Shown piece by piece: positions 1 through 12,636 of a DNA stretch of 64,000 nucleotides. The position numbers were made by a program, and so were the translations under genes. Numbering within the stretch: position 1 is the first letter of the stretch; the number at the start of each line of letters is the position of its first letter. Under the pieces are notes generated by a model. The model saw nothing but the letters and a program-made list of their open reading frames with translations, made no database searches and was not told the DNA's origin. The DNA comes from Lycorma delicatula (lineage: Eukaryota > Arthropoda > Insecta > Hemiptera > Fulgoridae), in NCBI RefSeq assembly GCF_047948215.1, contig NC_134460.1, positions 122,525,324-122,589,323 of the forward strand. Reading direction: 5' to 3'.

Positions 1-3000
1 GCTTGTAGAGCTTAGTACCACATATATTTCACGGCTCATATGCAGTTGTATTATTCAGCTCAGCAAAGAAGGCAATGGGAAACCACTTCACTCCTCACTT
101 TTCAAAGTAATTCTCTCATGGGATTCTTATTACCGTTGGAAGTTGCTGTACAATTTTTCAGAGTACTAATATCTCGTGTCAGATTACAACAACATAAAAA
201 AAAAGAAATTCATATTTTTACAATTTAAGTTCAGAAGTAGAGTATTTTCATGTGAACAAATTAAATAATTTTATAACTACCATCGAATTAGAATTAACCA
301 CCATTGAGTACCAACCTACCATTGAGTAAAGAATTAAGTTTTAAACAGGTTAATTAGAATGATATAAGAAAATCAGTTTAGTAAACATAGTTTCCACAAC
401 TGTAAATTACTTAACACTATTAAATTTTCAGGATCATATTTTTTGAGATATTTACAATGTTGTAAAACTATGAGGTTGTAAGAAGCATCTCAACAGTATA
501 CCCAGGAAAACCTAATTATAGTTGTTCGGTAAAAAATATTCAAGAAACCTGGATTAATTTTTAACCGAATTTGAGTACTGAATACTGCAGAAACCAGTAC
601 TATTTAATTTGCTGGAGTCCTATTAATTGCAGCGTTTATATATATGATCATGTTTAATAACAAAAATTATCACAAAATAGTTGGTTTTAAATCCTGTTAT
701 AAAGCAGTAAAATTAAAAAATGAAATGTAATATTTTAGATTGTATGTAAATACAAATAAAATCGGAGACCCTAAGGTACGACAAAAAAACTGCACATTCT
801 TACGATAATAATTTCAAAAAACCTAGAATATTTCATCAGACAGTATCGGGGAATAAATGAATAAGAAGTAAGAATACTCATAAATATCAACAAGCAAACA
901 TATATTTAAAAAAATAACTGACTTCCTTTCCTATAACAAAATGTTAATAATTGCATAGTGCAGTTGTCCTTGGAATTGTAAATGTTGCTACCTATTTGTA
1001 GCATTTAATGCTTACAACTTACAACATTTAAGTAAAAAAACAACAAAAGAATTATCAGAATTAAGTATAAATCTCTGTTTGAATCTATGCAGTCATAACT
1101 CTATCATTTGGTAATCTAACAGTGTCTCATTAAATCAAACAAAAATTTAAAACTATGCACGGTTTTTAATGTAACAATCCTGCAGAAATGTTATTTAAAT
1201 AGAATTCATTTAAATTTTACTTCCCCCAGTACAGAATAACAGTTATGTTCAACAAAACACTTCGTTAACATATATGAATGAAAGCATAGTACAATAAAAT
1301 TTAAAGATTACAGGACAATAAGTTTGATTTTGCATTCTGCAAAAATATTCCGTAATTCTGAACAGAAATTAGAATATAAAAATTGGAGCATATGATTACA
1401 GAATGATATAAATTCAGGAAGGGAAAGGGACAAGAGATGCAATTTGATTAACTCGCTGTTAAAGAGAGACATATAAAAAGAGATAAAACAATGAGTATAT
1501 ATTTTACAGTCACAGAAAAAGCTTTCAACCATTTCAAATGGAATAAACTAATGGAAATATTAAGTAACAAAAGAGAGTAGATTAATTAAAGAGTTGTACC
1601 TGAAATCTAATACAGTTTTGAAAGTCAAAACTGAATTATTTGATCTAGGAAGGGGATAAAAAAAAGATGCTGCCTATTACCAATCTTGTTTTATATGTAT
1701 GATCAAAAATGCTCCAGAAGAAAATGAAGAAATCAACAAAACAATATAAGAAGAAGGACAATAAACTGTATACAATTTTCAGATGTATCAGGTGTTTTGT
1801 AAGACAGAAAGTGCAAGGAATTCAACAAATGATCCTAAAATTAGATCATCTGAAATGAAAATGAATGAATGCAAAACTAAGTCAATGAGGGAGGACAGGA
1901 GAAAACAAACCAATGAATGCCTGCAAAAAAAAAATAATTGAACAAATAAAACAGTATGGTTTAGAGTAGATACCATATTAATAAATTATTACAAAAATAA
2001 AAAGAAGAATAGTAACAGCTAAAGAAGTATTTAACTAAAAGAATTACGTAATAAAATGCACTCTTCAGTAAAATAAGAATTAAAGAAGCATCTAGTAAGC
2101 TGTTATGTTTAGCGAACGTTTTTCTAAGGATGTGTATCATGGACACTAAGGAAAAGGGAAGACAAAAAGCTAGACATTTGAAATTTGAGAATGGAGCATG
2201 GAACATTTGAACTGGAGTTGATTAGATACTCAGACAAAGAAAAAAATGAGAAAGGTGTGTGAACGAGAATAACAATTCTGAACATAAAAGCAAATCGGCT
2301 GCAGCGTAAAGCGAGGGAAAAAGGTTTGATTAAAACAGTACTAGAAGTCATCAGAAGAAGTAAAAGAGAAATTAGAAGAATGTAAAATTATGGGCTTCTA
2401 AAATGAAAAGAGAGTTATTCTTAAAAAAGTTTAGTTGGGAGTAGAAGAGAATGGAGATAGAAATGGTCTTAAGGGACCAACTTCTGGACAAACAATTAAA
2501 TAAAGATGATATAAATGAATTTTCAAAACAACTTTCAAACTAAAAAATACAGATTTAATTAAAAGTTTAATTATCAAAAGATGTGAATATGGATGGGGAA
2601 TGCACTCCTTAATAGCTCAAGTATACAAGTACAATCACATATGAGCAATATGCCATTATTTTCAATTAAAGGAAAAATATTACATATTGAGTAAAACAAA
2701 TTATGAATATGTTAAAAACAAGAATGTTTTCAAGAAAAGGACAAATTATTTGCTAAAATATTCAATTTTGATCCATTCATTAACAATTTAACAAAAAAAA
2801 ATAAAAATAAATAAACTTAGTAAATCACATTTTCTCTGGGGAGCCATGGCAAGGTAATGAAAAAAATGTAAACTATTAATAATTGTTTTATTAACTAATA
2901 GTATGATGTGAAAAATGAAAAAAATGGAATGATTATCATTTTTAAATACATAAAAAAAATGATTACCTAAAAACTAATTAAACTTTGTAAGTAACAAATT

Positions 3001-5186
3001 TTTATTTATTTATTTATTTTTTATCAAACTGTATCTTCTATTATTCATATCAATATATTTTTTGAATGTGGAACTCATTAAATACTCATTCATTCTAAAA
3101 TCACAGTTCCTCCTTCACTATTTTCCTTGCAAAGAAGATAAGTTAATGATAAATAATACTATACAAATAATATACAAAGTTATAGTGAAAACATAAAAGT
3201 CAAATAGGTCTTCAAATTTGGCTTTAGCTATCTTCCTCAGATCATTTAAAGATGTGGGATTCTTTGGAACCAAATCAATGATGAATTATATTTATCATTA
3301 TTACAAACATTTCTGGAGTAAAACATTACTAAAAAACGTTCTATTAAATGTAATTGTCAACATAAAAGCAAATACAAGTTGTTTCAAATTCATTGTCACC
3401 ATGAATATATATAGATTACCGAGTGATTATAAATGATCAGTAAGTGTGGGAATATATTTTTTTTAATATAAGATTTATTTAACCCATCAAGTAAGCGTAA
3501 TGAAATGTTTTCCATAAAAATCGGTACATTAATTTTTTGCTTTACTCTTGTTACAATCTTTCTATGTGCAACTATGTAGCACTAAAGTTTGTAAAGTCAA
3601 ATGGCACTAGTCAAAATTCTGCTTTTATGCAATAATAATAATAATAATCATTGTATTATAGTCAGTCCCTGTAATGAACTAAGAAATGTGGCACATGTAG
3701 GGCTAGATATAACCTGAATTTTTGTGGGTTTGGCAAGCTGACATGCAGCAGTATATTCATCTCAGAGAAGTCAGAGAGGGATACGATTTCATTCCTTACT
3801 TAATTAAATAAGTTACGCAAGGGATCTATGTCGGCAATAGTTATGTAAAGTTTCAGGAATGACTTGTATCTCATGATAGCCACTTATATAATATTTACTT
3901 CACATTAAAACCATTCAGACATTGTTCTATAACAGTTTTCTGAATGAAAATGTTTTGAACTGATTTTATTTTGATTAGATCTCTATTTTTTTATAAGAAA
4001 AAATTGCAATTTTTTGTAAAGTATCATTGACAATTTTTGAGGTTATTTCGGAAGTAGAACAATCTCCTAAATAATATTGAAACCAGATTTAAAAAAAAGT
4101 ATATTTACCTATAAAACCTAACAAATCTATCATAGCAACTAACAGCAGCAGAAACAAAAATTTATACAGCTAAGTTATCACAAATGAAACAATTGCAAAT
4201 AATGTAACATTTTTATTGAAGCTTTCAGTAAATATTAATTACAGCTTAAACTGTATTTGCATTTATATTAATATAAAAAGATGTACATAAATAGTGGCTT
4301 TTAATTATTACTACTGTCAACTAGTAATAACCAGAAACATAAATATAAACTAACATTTTCATTCAATTGTTATTTTCCTCTAGATTATACATCTGTTTTG
4401 TATAGTTTTCAAGTACAGGTTAAAGACAATAGATTTTGTTTATATAAAGTACATATATTTACATTTCTCATCACAAAAGACAGCTTACTCAAACAGTTTA
4501 ATAGAATATGGTTCATAAACATACAATCTAACACTGCTGAAGTGAATATTTATAATTCTTTTCATCAGATAAAAAGAGTAAATAATTTAGCAAATATTCA
4601 ACCTTTGGCAAACATCTAATACAAAAAATTAATTAAAAAAAAATCATCAAAAATTGACTGTTTAATTGATAAATAATAAAACATAATAAAACAATTCCCA
4701 AAACAAAAACAGTTACACTTCATTTTTATTTATAAGATCATCCATCCTCTTGCCAATTTTCATTTTCTTCTGTTTCCAGCGAAACTTTTCAGTTTTTTGA
4801 TAGTTACCATTTTCTTTTAGATTTTTCACAATTTTTTACTTTTTTCAACTTCTCTACTTTACAACCCATTCTACTGATTCATCTCCTGTCGTGATATGAT
4901 ACAATTTATTAGTTATTTTATCAAAATTGCCCTCATTAAGCTTCTATTCTTATTCTTGCTCCTCATCAATACTACATTTTTCATTCCACCTACCCGTTCA
5001 GTTTTCTCCAATCTTCTTTTTATTTTTTTTCTAAGTCTCTATTCTTCTTATTACAAAAATACTTCACACATTCACAAGATACAACCTCAATTCTAACTCT
5101 ATCATATACTAAAGACCACATTCTATGATATTTCGTAAGAACTAATACACTTAAATTTGATGTATCGATTTCTTTTCAGGTGTACC
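1..5186. other. AT-rich DNA without recognisable gene
   Basis: I find no exon or conserved protein here. The short open frames are AT-driven and lack family motifs. Positions 1380-2480 are purine-rich on the plus strand and could be a badly decayed coding repeat, but no frame survives. Positions 68-93 carry a motif reading roughly GAAGGCAATGGGAAACCAC that recurs at 54887-54907, so both sit in one dispersed repeat. Short (TTTA)n and (AAT)n runs lie near 3000 and 3642. Confidence 0.6.
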
Positions 5187-5200
5187 GATAATAAGAACCT

Positions 5201-5504
5201 TTTCTTTCTTTCTTTTTCCTGTTTAGCCTCCGGTAACTACCATTTAGATAATTCTTCAGAGGATGAATGAGGATGATATGTATGAGTGTAAATGAAGTGT
5301 AGTCTTGTACATTCTCAGTTCGACCATTCCTGAGATGTGTGGTTAATTGAAACCCAATCACCAAAGAACACCGGTATCCACGATCTAGTATTCAAATCCG
5401 TGTAAAAATAACTGGCTTTACTAGGACTTGAACGCTAGAACTCTCGACTTCCAAATCAGCTGATTTGGGAAGACGCGTTCACCACTAGACCAACCCGGTG
5501 GGTT
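5201..5504 (-). mobile_element. tRNA-derived SINE-1, full-length copy
   Basis: This is a full copy of the SINE family repeated across this window. Read on the minus strand it starts with a tRNA-like head: an A box TGGTCTAGTGGT, a short palindrome AAATCAGCTGATTT, and a B-box-like GTTCAAGTCCTAG. A tRNA-unrelated body and a tail near CAGGAAAAAGAAAG follow. It is bracketed by a perfect 14-bp target-site duplication, GATAATAAGAACCT, at 5187-5200 and 5505-5518. That is the hallmark of LINE-assisted retroposition. It encodes no protein and would be transcribed by RNA polymerase III. The perfect duplication suggests a fairly recent insertion. Confidence 0.92.
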
Positions 5505-6136
5505 GATAATAAGAACCTAAAAAACTGAAATCTCACATTTGGAACTTCCTAAATTTCAAAGCACTGAGCATTTTGGTACAAATACACAATTGTGAAAACT
5601 ACTGAATTAAGGATCAAGAAGAGTACATCTATCAACATTGCCCCCACTTATGTATAAATGTGGTTGGTCAATAATAAATGGTACGCATTACAGGAAAACT
5701 ATAGGAATCAGTCATTTTAGAATTGTCTGTGTTACTTAACAAAGCCTGTTTAAGAAAGTTTAACTCGGGCTTTGTATAACAGTTACCAGGAAATGTAAGT
5801 ATTAGCTCAGGCAAAGTTCAAATTATCTACATAGTTTATGTAGACAGCGGACTACAGACAGTCAACAATCTACAATATTCAAATTTGCTTTTTGCTCTCT
5901 TTACCTAAAACCAATAAGATTTTAGAACCAATCAAATAAAAGTTTAACAAAAATGAAAAAGTATTAGTTACAAGAGCCAAGATTTTTTTAAAAATTAATT
6001 GCAAGAAGAACAATAAGTGTTTCCCATACTACTGTATGGAAAAGAAAGCTTTTTTTATATAATTTCAACTGGTCCTTACAACACCAAATAAAAATAACAC
6101 TAATATTAAAGAATTTGGTCTCGGATTAATAGGAAA

Positions 6137-6422
6137 CCCATCAGGTTGGTCTAGTGGTGAACTCGTCTTCCCAAATCAGCTGATTTGGAGGTCGAAAGTT
6201 CCAGCGTTCAAGTCCTAGTAAAGTCAGTTATTTTTACACGAATTTGAATACTAGATCGTGGATACCAGTGTTCTTTGTGGTTGCGTTTCAATTAACCACA
6301 GGAATGGTTGAACTGAGACTGTACAAGACTACACTTCATTTACACTCATACATAACATCATCATTCATCCTTTGAAGTATTATCTGAACGGTAATTACCA
6401 GAGGCTACACAGGAAAAAGAAA
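6137..6422 (+). mobile_element. tRNA-derived SINE-1, full-length copy
   Basis: Same family as 5201-5504, in the opposite orientation. It has the A box, the AAATCAGCTGATTT palindrome, the B-box-like segment, the body and the AGGAAAAAGAAA tail. The flanks carry an imperfect duplication, GGATTAATAGGAAA at 6123-6136 and GGATTAAATGGAAA at 6423-6436, two mismatches in 14. It is only about 630 bp from the previous copy and inverted relative to it, so a transcript through both could fold back. Confidence 0.9.
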
Positions 6423-6436
6423 GGATTAAATGGAAA

Positions 6437-9400
6437 ACTGCTCTGGTATCTACAGGTTGTCTTCTTATACTCATTCATTACTTATCCTTATCCTTGATTG
6501 GTGTTTATGTCAGCTGCCAGTCTATCCCAATCAGACAGACTATGGATGGACCATCCATGCTTCCATAATGTGAGGCAATTTAATCAGTAGGCTATCCCAG
6601 AGAATCTTGTGTTCAATCTAGGGATTGCATAAAAAGCCTAATCACTAGCTCAGGTGGTCATCTGATATAGCTGAATCTTCTACTACTTCAATAATCAAGC
6701 GAACAATCAAACGATATATAACAATCCATTATATGAATGATAAAATTCAAATTTAGTAAAATTTTTATTTTAATACTTCTTCAGATATTAAATTACAGCC
6801 AGTCAATTTCTGAGGGCAAAGTTTTGCGAGAATAAATTTATTATTTAAATATAAACATTAGATTAATGTTTTTCAAGGAATAAATTTAAAAAAAATTAAA
6901 CTAGTTTCACCATTCTTACAAAAAAAAAACTGTTCAAATAAAAATTATTTTCTAATATTATCTATTTACTTATACAGTTACATAACAAGTACATAATGTA
7001 AATCTATACTTATTTTATTGTTTGTCGATAGCATATTTATCATACTGATAACAAAATTTTATTGGTTTAAAGTTGTCATTAAGTTATTTTTTATGTTCAA
7101 ACCTTATCAAACGGTGAAAGATGTTTAATACTGACAATGTGATACAATCAATTACATTCTAGTTATTTGTCTTATAAAAAGTGTTACTTATAGTTCATAA
7201 AAAAGTCTCACATTTAGGATTGTTTTTATTTCTATATTTTTAAGAAACATTAATAACTTTTTTAAATAAAGCTTTTATTACTTTGCAAGAACAAGAAAAG
7301 CAGGTATTTATAATTATTTTCTACTGTAAAATATTGGAATTCTGCTTGATAAATAGTTAAAATTAATTTTAATAGATTTTATTCAATTTTAAGATATGAA
7401 AAAAATTATTACCTTGTTTTTCTGTTCATAATATAAAGTAAATTCACTTGGTTTTTCTGAAATTTTGTTTATTTTACATTTAAAAAAAAATATTTTCAAA
7501 TATATTTTCAAACAAAATCCTATCGATAAACAGTTTTTTTTTTTCGCATGAGGTAATGAACTTTTAAAGGAAAATGTTATTTCTTTTTAAGTCTGTTAAC
7601 AAGCTTACCTTTAACAAGCATAAAGTAATTAAAAGCTGACAACAGAGTTGCTATATTTTCCCGACACTGAGATACTGAAGCTGAATTTCAAAAACTGATT
7701 TCTCGATTTCAAGAATTTCCCTTACAGCTAGCTGTTTTCATTTAAAGAGAATACATTAAAAATACTGGTCATGTATAGTTATTTTGTGAAACAGCCAAAT
7801 TTCCAAGCCTATTCTATACTAAGTTGCGAAAATAGGGACCAAATACATCCCACAAATTATAATTCCAAATTTCCGCGTTAAATTTAAAGTAAGACATTTG
7901 GGTTGAGTAGTTTCATTATCAATTTAAAATTTTGAGTTTTTGGGCGATAAAAGTGAAAAACTTAGGCGTATTAAATGATAAATTTTAGGATGGGTAGTAA
8001 ATATTTTCAAACTTTTATCTTTACATTATTCTCTTAATAAGAGAATAGATTCCAAAGCATGCGTATAGTAATTATAATATAAATACAACTGAATTTGTTA
8101 TTTTAAAAATTGCTTAAATTCGGCACATTTCATATTTGCAAACTATGGTCGAATATTCTAAGATAAAAGAAAATTTGCAAATATGTACAATAGATACATA
8201 TTGACTACTCTTATATTAGGTACTCTCAAATATTAGAGAGCAGCCATATTGGATACTCTCATATTGGGTCTTTGTATATACAAACTATGAGTATCAGCAA
8301 TTATTTTAAGCCTACTGTTACTTGGCTGAGATATTTAAAAAATAAAAAAAATCGACTAAAATTGTATTCTTGTAATTTTCAGGGGTGTAAAAATTTTGCA
8401 AATTGTTTTTCTGAAAAGTTTATGTATTACCTAAGCGTAATATTATTTCTAAGGTGTTGTTAATACATCTAAAAAGTCAATAATTAAGATTTCACAAACC
8501 TCCTCCACTCCTCAAAAAATTTAAAAAATTTAACATGATAAATGCTCTGTATATAGATACTTAGCAATAAAAGTTTGAACAAAATAATTTCATGCAATCT
8601 GAAGATGTTTACCGAAAAGCAGTGTGTGTCATACATACATCCATCTGGAAAATTTTTTTTTATTGATTCTAACAGACTCCTTACAGCTAGTAAAAAGCAG
8701 TGAGATTATTTATACAAATTTCATTTATATACATGCTTTTAATAAAACATAAAATATTTTCATAGAAGCAATTAACTGTGTTCATTTTTAAAAATTAAAG
8801 TGTAAATAAAATAATATCTTATGAAAAAATCTGACAAAGTTGTTATACTTTACTGGGATTGGTTATTTATTCTTATATAGTGAGAAAATAATGATACATT
8901 AAAATAAACAATAAACGATTTTAAAAAATTTAAAAAAAGTTGATATTTTTAAACTTTGATCAGCTCCCTCACCCCCAATACCCTCCAAAGTATTTTTTTT
9001 TTTTGGTCACGCGCAGTACTATTATGCCCAGGAAGACAAAAACTTCTGTTAAAAAATATGCAATAAATAAAAAAATTGCTTTTTCCTATTTTGAGTGAAG
9101 AGGAAATTTTGGAGAAATTTTTTTTTTAATGATACGATATGTACCCAAAGTTGCAAAGATTTGATAAAAAGTTGATAAAAGTTTTGACCCCCAAAAGGAA
9201 TTTTTTTTTTAGTCAAACATTTTTGGGGATAGATATTTATCCCCCATATATATTTGTTTCTGTACAAAATTTCACCGAGTCAATCCAGTCAGAATTTAAT
9301 AAGCTTTAAACTCTACAACACACGTATATACGAACATTACTCCCACTTTTTTTGTTTTTTGGGATTCCTAAGTCAAGAAAGGTCGAGAAATGCAAAATTC

Positions 9401-10262
9401 ATACCCCATTTTTTTAATGATTACCATACTTTCCTTTTTTGCAACCTTTAGCCCTACAGAAAATCGATATAATCAATAAAACATACATGCTTACTGATGA
9501 GACCGAGTGAGGCTTTCGTTGAGCATTTCATTTTTAAAGTATTTTTTTTTTTTTGAGCCAAATAAATAAAATAAAATATTTACCACTGCGACAGTCAGGT
9601 TTGGTGAAAGAATAACACCAAAAACGACATATTTATTTTTTTGATCTTGTTAAACTTACTTTTATAAATTTATGGTCGATTTCGTTAACTAATAAACTTT
9701 TACGTGTTTAAAAAGAAATAATTTTATTATCGAAAAAATCATCAATATTAATCGCAGGTTCTAAAAATTATATTCTGTGTGAAATCTAACGGTCGAAGTA
9801 GGCGAGGCTTAATTTCAACTAGGTTATGGGAGAACCGTCCAACGTTGCCAAGTTCCTTCAACATTCACATGACAGATTAGGTACTGTTCCATCATTCTTG
9901 TTTTGATTACTTTAATAGCTACAAATAATTACTGATCTTCTATTGTTCTGTCATTAATTACAAAAAAAAAATAATAAAATAAATTATAAATAAATAAAAT
10001 AGATTGAATCCTTTGACTAAAACACAATTTAAATTGGTTTAAAATTTTCGATTATTTTAAACAATTTTTAAAAAATACATTCAACATTGCTTATAAAAAA
10101 ATGTTAAATCTTTATTATTAATAGTTTAATTTTATTACTCTTTTAATTAATCTCATTACAATACTAAATATTTTAAAAGTTCTAATGAAGGAAATAATTT
10201 AATAACTAATTTTTTCAAGAGAATAAACACAAACACAAATTTCACTCAAGAAACTATACCCT
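6437..10262. other. AT-rich DNA, no gene recognised
   Basis: No coding exon is visible. The stretch holds poly-A/T runs, a small hairpin near 8030 (ATTCTC/GAGAAT arms) and an imperfect short repeat around 8217-8270. Positions 6480-6720 have more mixed composition and look like a fragment of another dispersed repeat that I cannot name. Confidence 0.5.
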
Positions 10263-10483
10263 ACCTTTTTTCTATTTGGCCTACAAAAAGGTATACTTCA
10301 AAGGATGAATGAGGATGATGTGTAAGAATGTAAAAGTAACTGCCTTTACTAGGGTAAAGGCAGTTACTTTTATACAAATTCAAATACTTGACTTAAATTT
10401 GAATTTGTACCTTAAAACTCTCTATTTTGAAATCAGCCGATTTTTCAATGGTGTGTTCACCACTAGACCAACCCGGTGGGCTC
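10263..10483 (-). mobile_element. diverged SINE-1 copy
   Basis: A diverged minus-strand copy. The tRNA-like head is recognisable at its right end, where CACTAGACCAACCCGGTGGG is the reverse complement of the SINE start. The 3' body at 10290-10325 is also recognisable. The middle has been rearranged into a near-perfect palindrome at 10330-10373, with arms around GTAACTGCCTTTAC. I see no clean target-site duplication. A second 3'-body fragment follows directly. Confidence 0.75.
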
Positions 10484-10570
10484 CTCTCTTTTTTTGTTTA
10501 GCCTTTGGAACCACTGTAAGTTATTAATTCAGAGGATGAAGTAATAGTTTCTTAGCCCACCAGGCTGAGA
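10484..10570 (-). repeat. second SINE-1 fragment, internally deleted
   Basis: A SINE-1 tail and 3' body (GTTTAGCCTTTGGAACCACT, 10497 on) joined to what looks like a relic of the SINE start, TTAGCCCACCAGG, near 10552. The junction forms a 12-bp-stem hairpin, GTTTCTTAGCC with GGCTGAGAAAC. It abuts the copy at 10263-10483, so the pair is either two adjacent insertions or one rearranged dimer. Confidence 0.6.
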
Positions 10571-12636
10571 AACTTTCAAGAAATATAAAAAATTACACAC
10601 CTGAGTAACAAAAAATTATATTCAAGGTAAGTTCAAGTAAACAACTGTTAAACATGAAAAATCATGTTAAGATGTATTAATGGGAGTTATATCAATTTTA
10701 TTTAACTAGAGTTCTATTAATTTTATCAAAAGTAGTTAATTGTATTAACTAAGAATAATGATATAATGGATCATATTTTGCTAGTAATAAGTGAGGCAGT
10801 AAGTTTTCTATTAGATTAGAAAAATAATATACAACTTAAATCCAGTCATTTGGAAAAGAAAATAATATTTTAAATGTACAAGGAATAAACAAACCGATTA
10901 CTTGTTATTTATATGTACACAATTGTTAATGAAATCATTTAAATTAAAATTATAAATTTATTGTTAATAACCAATACCAACAATCTGTAACAACATTTAT
11001 ATATAATTATAACTTCCCTGAGATCAGTAGGTAATATTCTATTAAAATATTAATAAATGGTATGTACGGTGATGAAAAATAAAGTAAATAAATAATATAA
11101 AATTATGAAAAAAAATTCTATTATTACATTTTCAACAAACTACTTACTTTAGACACTGTAACAATTTAATTCCCAGAACAGCTACGTAGTGTCACTTGTA
11201 TGGTAATCTGATTGGAATCACATATGTAATTAAGCTTGCATGTTTTAACAAACTAATGCTTACGTAAACCTCAGCCAATAGAATCAGCTGTAAGTCCGCA
11301 GTTATGAAAACAATAAAAATCTGTGAGCAAACTTCATCATTAAAAACAAATTATCATAAGTGATAAAAATTTGGTATAGCAAATTAACAATAGATTTTGT
11401 GTGAAAACTGATAAAAATGACGCTATTGATCTAAATATTTTTTTTTATCTTACCCTAAAAAAATTTTAAAATTGTTGAAAGCGATATACAATACTTCAAG
11501 GATAATATTAGCTGCTACTATATGATTCCATATATGTAGTTTTAATAGGCACATTATGGGAATTAAATTGTTACACTTTTTATTTAAATGACTAGTGCTA
11601 GGTCTGATAACAGGAAAATATTAAAACAATCAAGTTATCTTACATTTAAATTATTTATTTTTAACAGCTTCACTAATTAACTCTGATAATTTTATAGTTT
11701 GTTAATCGATTCTAAGTAGACTAAACATCACATACTTTGATAATTTATACGTAAATAACTCACCTGTACTAAAATCTGTTCTATATTGTTAAAAATCCAC
11801 AATCAATTTATTTAAATATCATCAGTATTAATTCAGTTGGAGCATGTTACAATAAGTGTACTCATAAACTGAACACGCTTGATAGAAATTACAAGCGAGA
11901 GTGTGCAAGTTATTTAATGAAATAAACAACAGAAAATACACATCTGGAGTAAGAATAGAGAAATATTATTAATTAGTAAAAAAGTAATTCACATGCTTAA
12001 CGCAATTAAAAAAAGGTATAAAATCAATTAAACAAGTGTATCTATTTACTTTATATGTTTGTAATACAACACAACACATTTTACTAAGAAAAGAAGTGGA
12101 ATGTAACATTTAAAACTCTAACGGATGGAAAAAGAACATTCTCATTATATGGCTTTCTGTATAACTTTCACAAATTTACTTGCATGATAAAAAATAAGTA
12201 AGTACAATAAATTTTGAGTTGTTTCACTTTAATTTTTGTAATAAATCTAAAAATTTTTTTTTTGGATATAGTAAAAGTTGAAGTAGAAGAAATAGATGTG
12301 TGGTAAAGGCTGACAAAAATGTACGAATATGGTTGAAAAACTTCAACTTGGTTAGTAAATTGAAACCTTTGTTTCCGCTATCAAGTCAGCCATACACTTA
12401 TAGTAAAAAAATTATCAATAAATAAAACCCTTCATGTAAAAAAAATCTATATAAATGAGACATAAAACTATTAAATCTTACTGAACTATTAGTACAACAA
12501 GTTTCTTATTTGAATAACACACCCGCAACCGATCTTAAAATGACCAGTGATGTTTTGCAGTGATTGGGACAAAAAGAATTAGTCTGAAGTCAGTCTTACA
12601 CAATTTTTTACATCTAATTATAAACTGCATTTCAGA
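10571..12636. other. AT-rich DNA; part shared with 16803-16880
   Basis: No exon is recognised. About 78 bp at 10928-11005 are strongly similar, same strand, to 16803-16880. The second copy lies just beyond the donor of the host exon. The shared segment ends before that exon, so the exon itself was not duplicated. Confidence 0.5.

Noticed and set aside
1788..2351. Three overlapping minus-strand open frames of 62-81 codons
   Set aside because: They are shadows of a purine-rich plus strand; leucine/phenylalanine/serine-rich, no motif, no splice signals.
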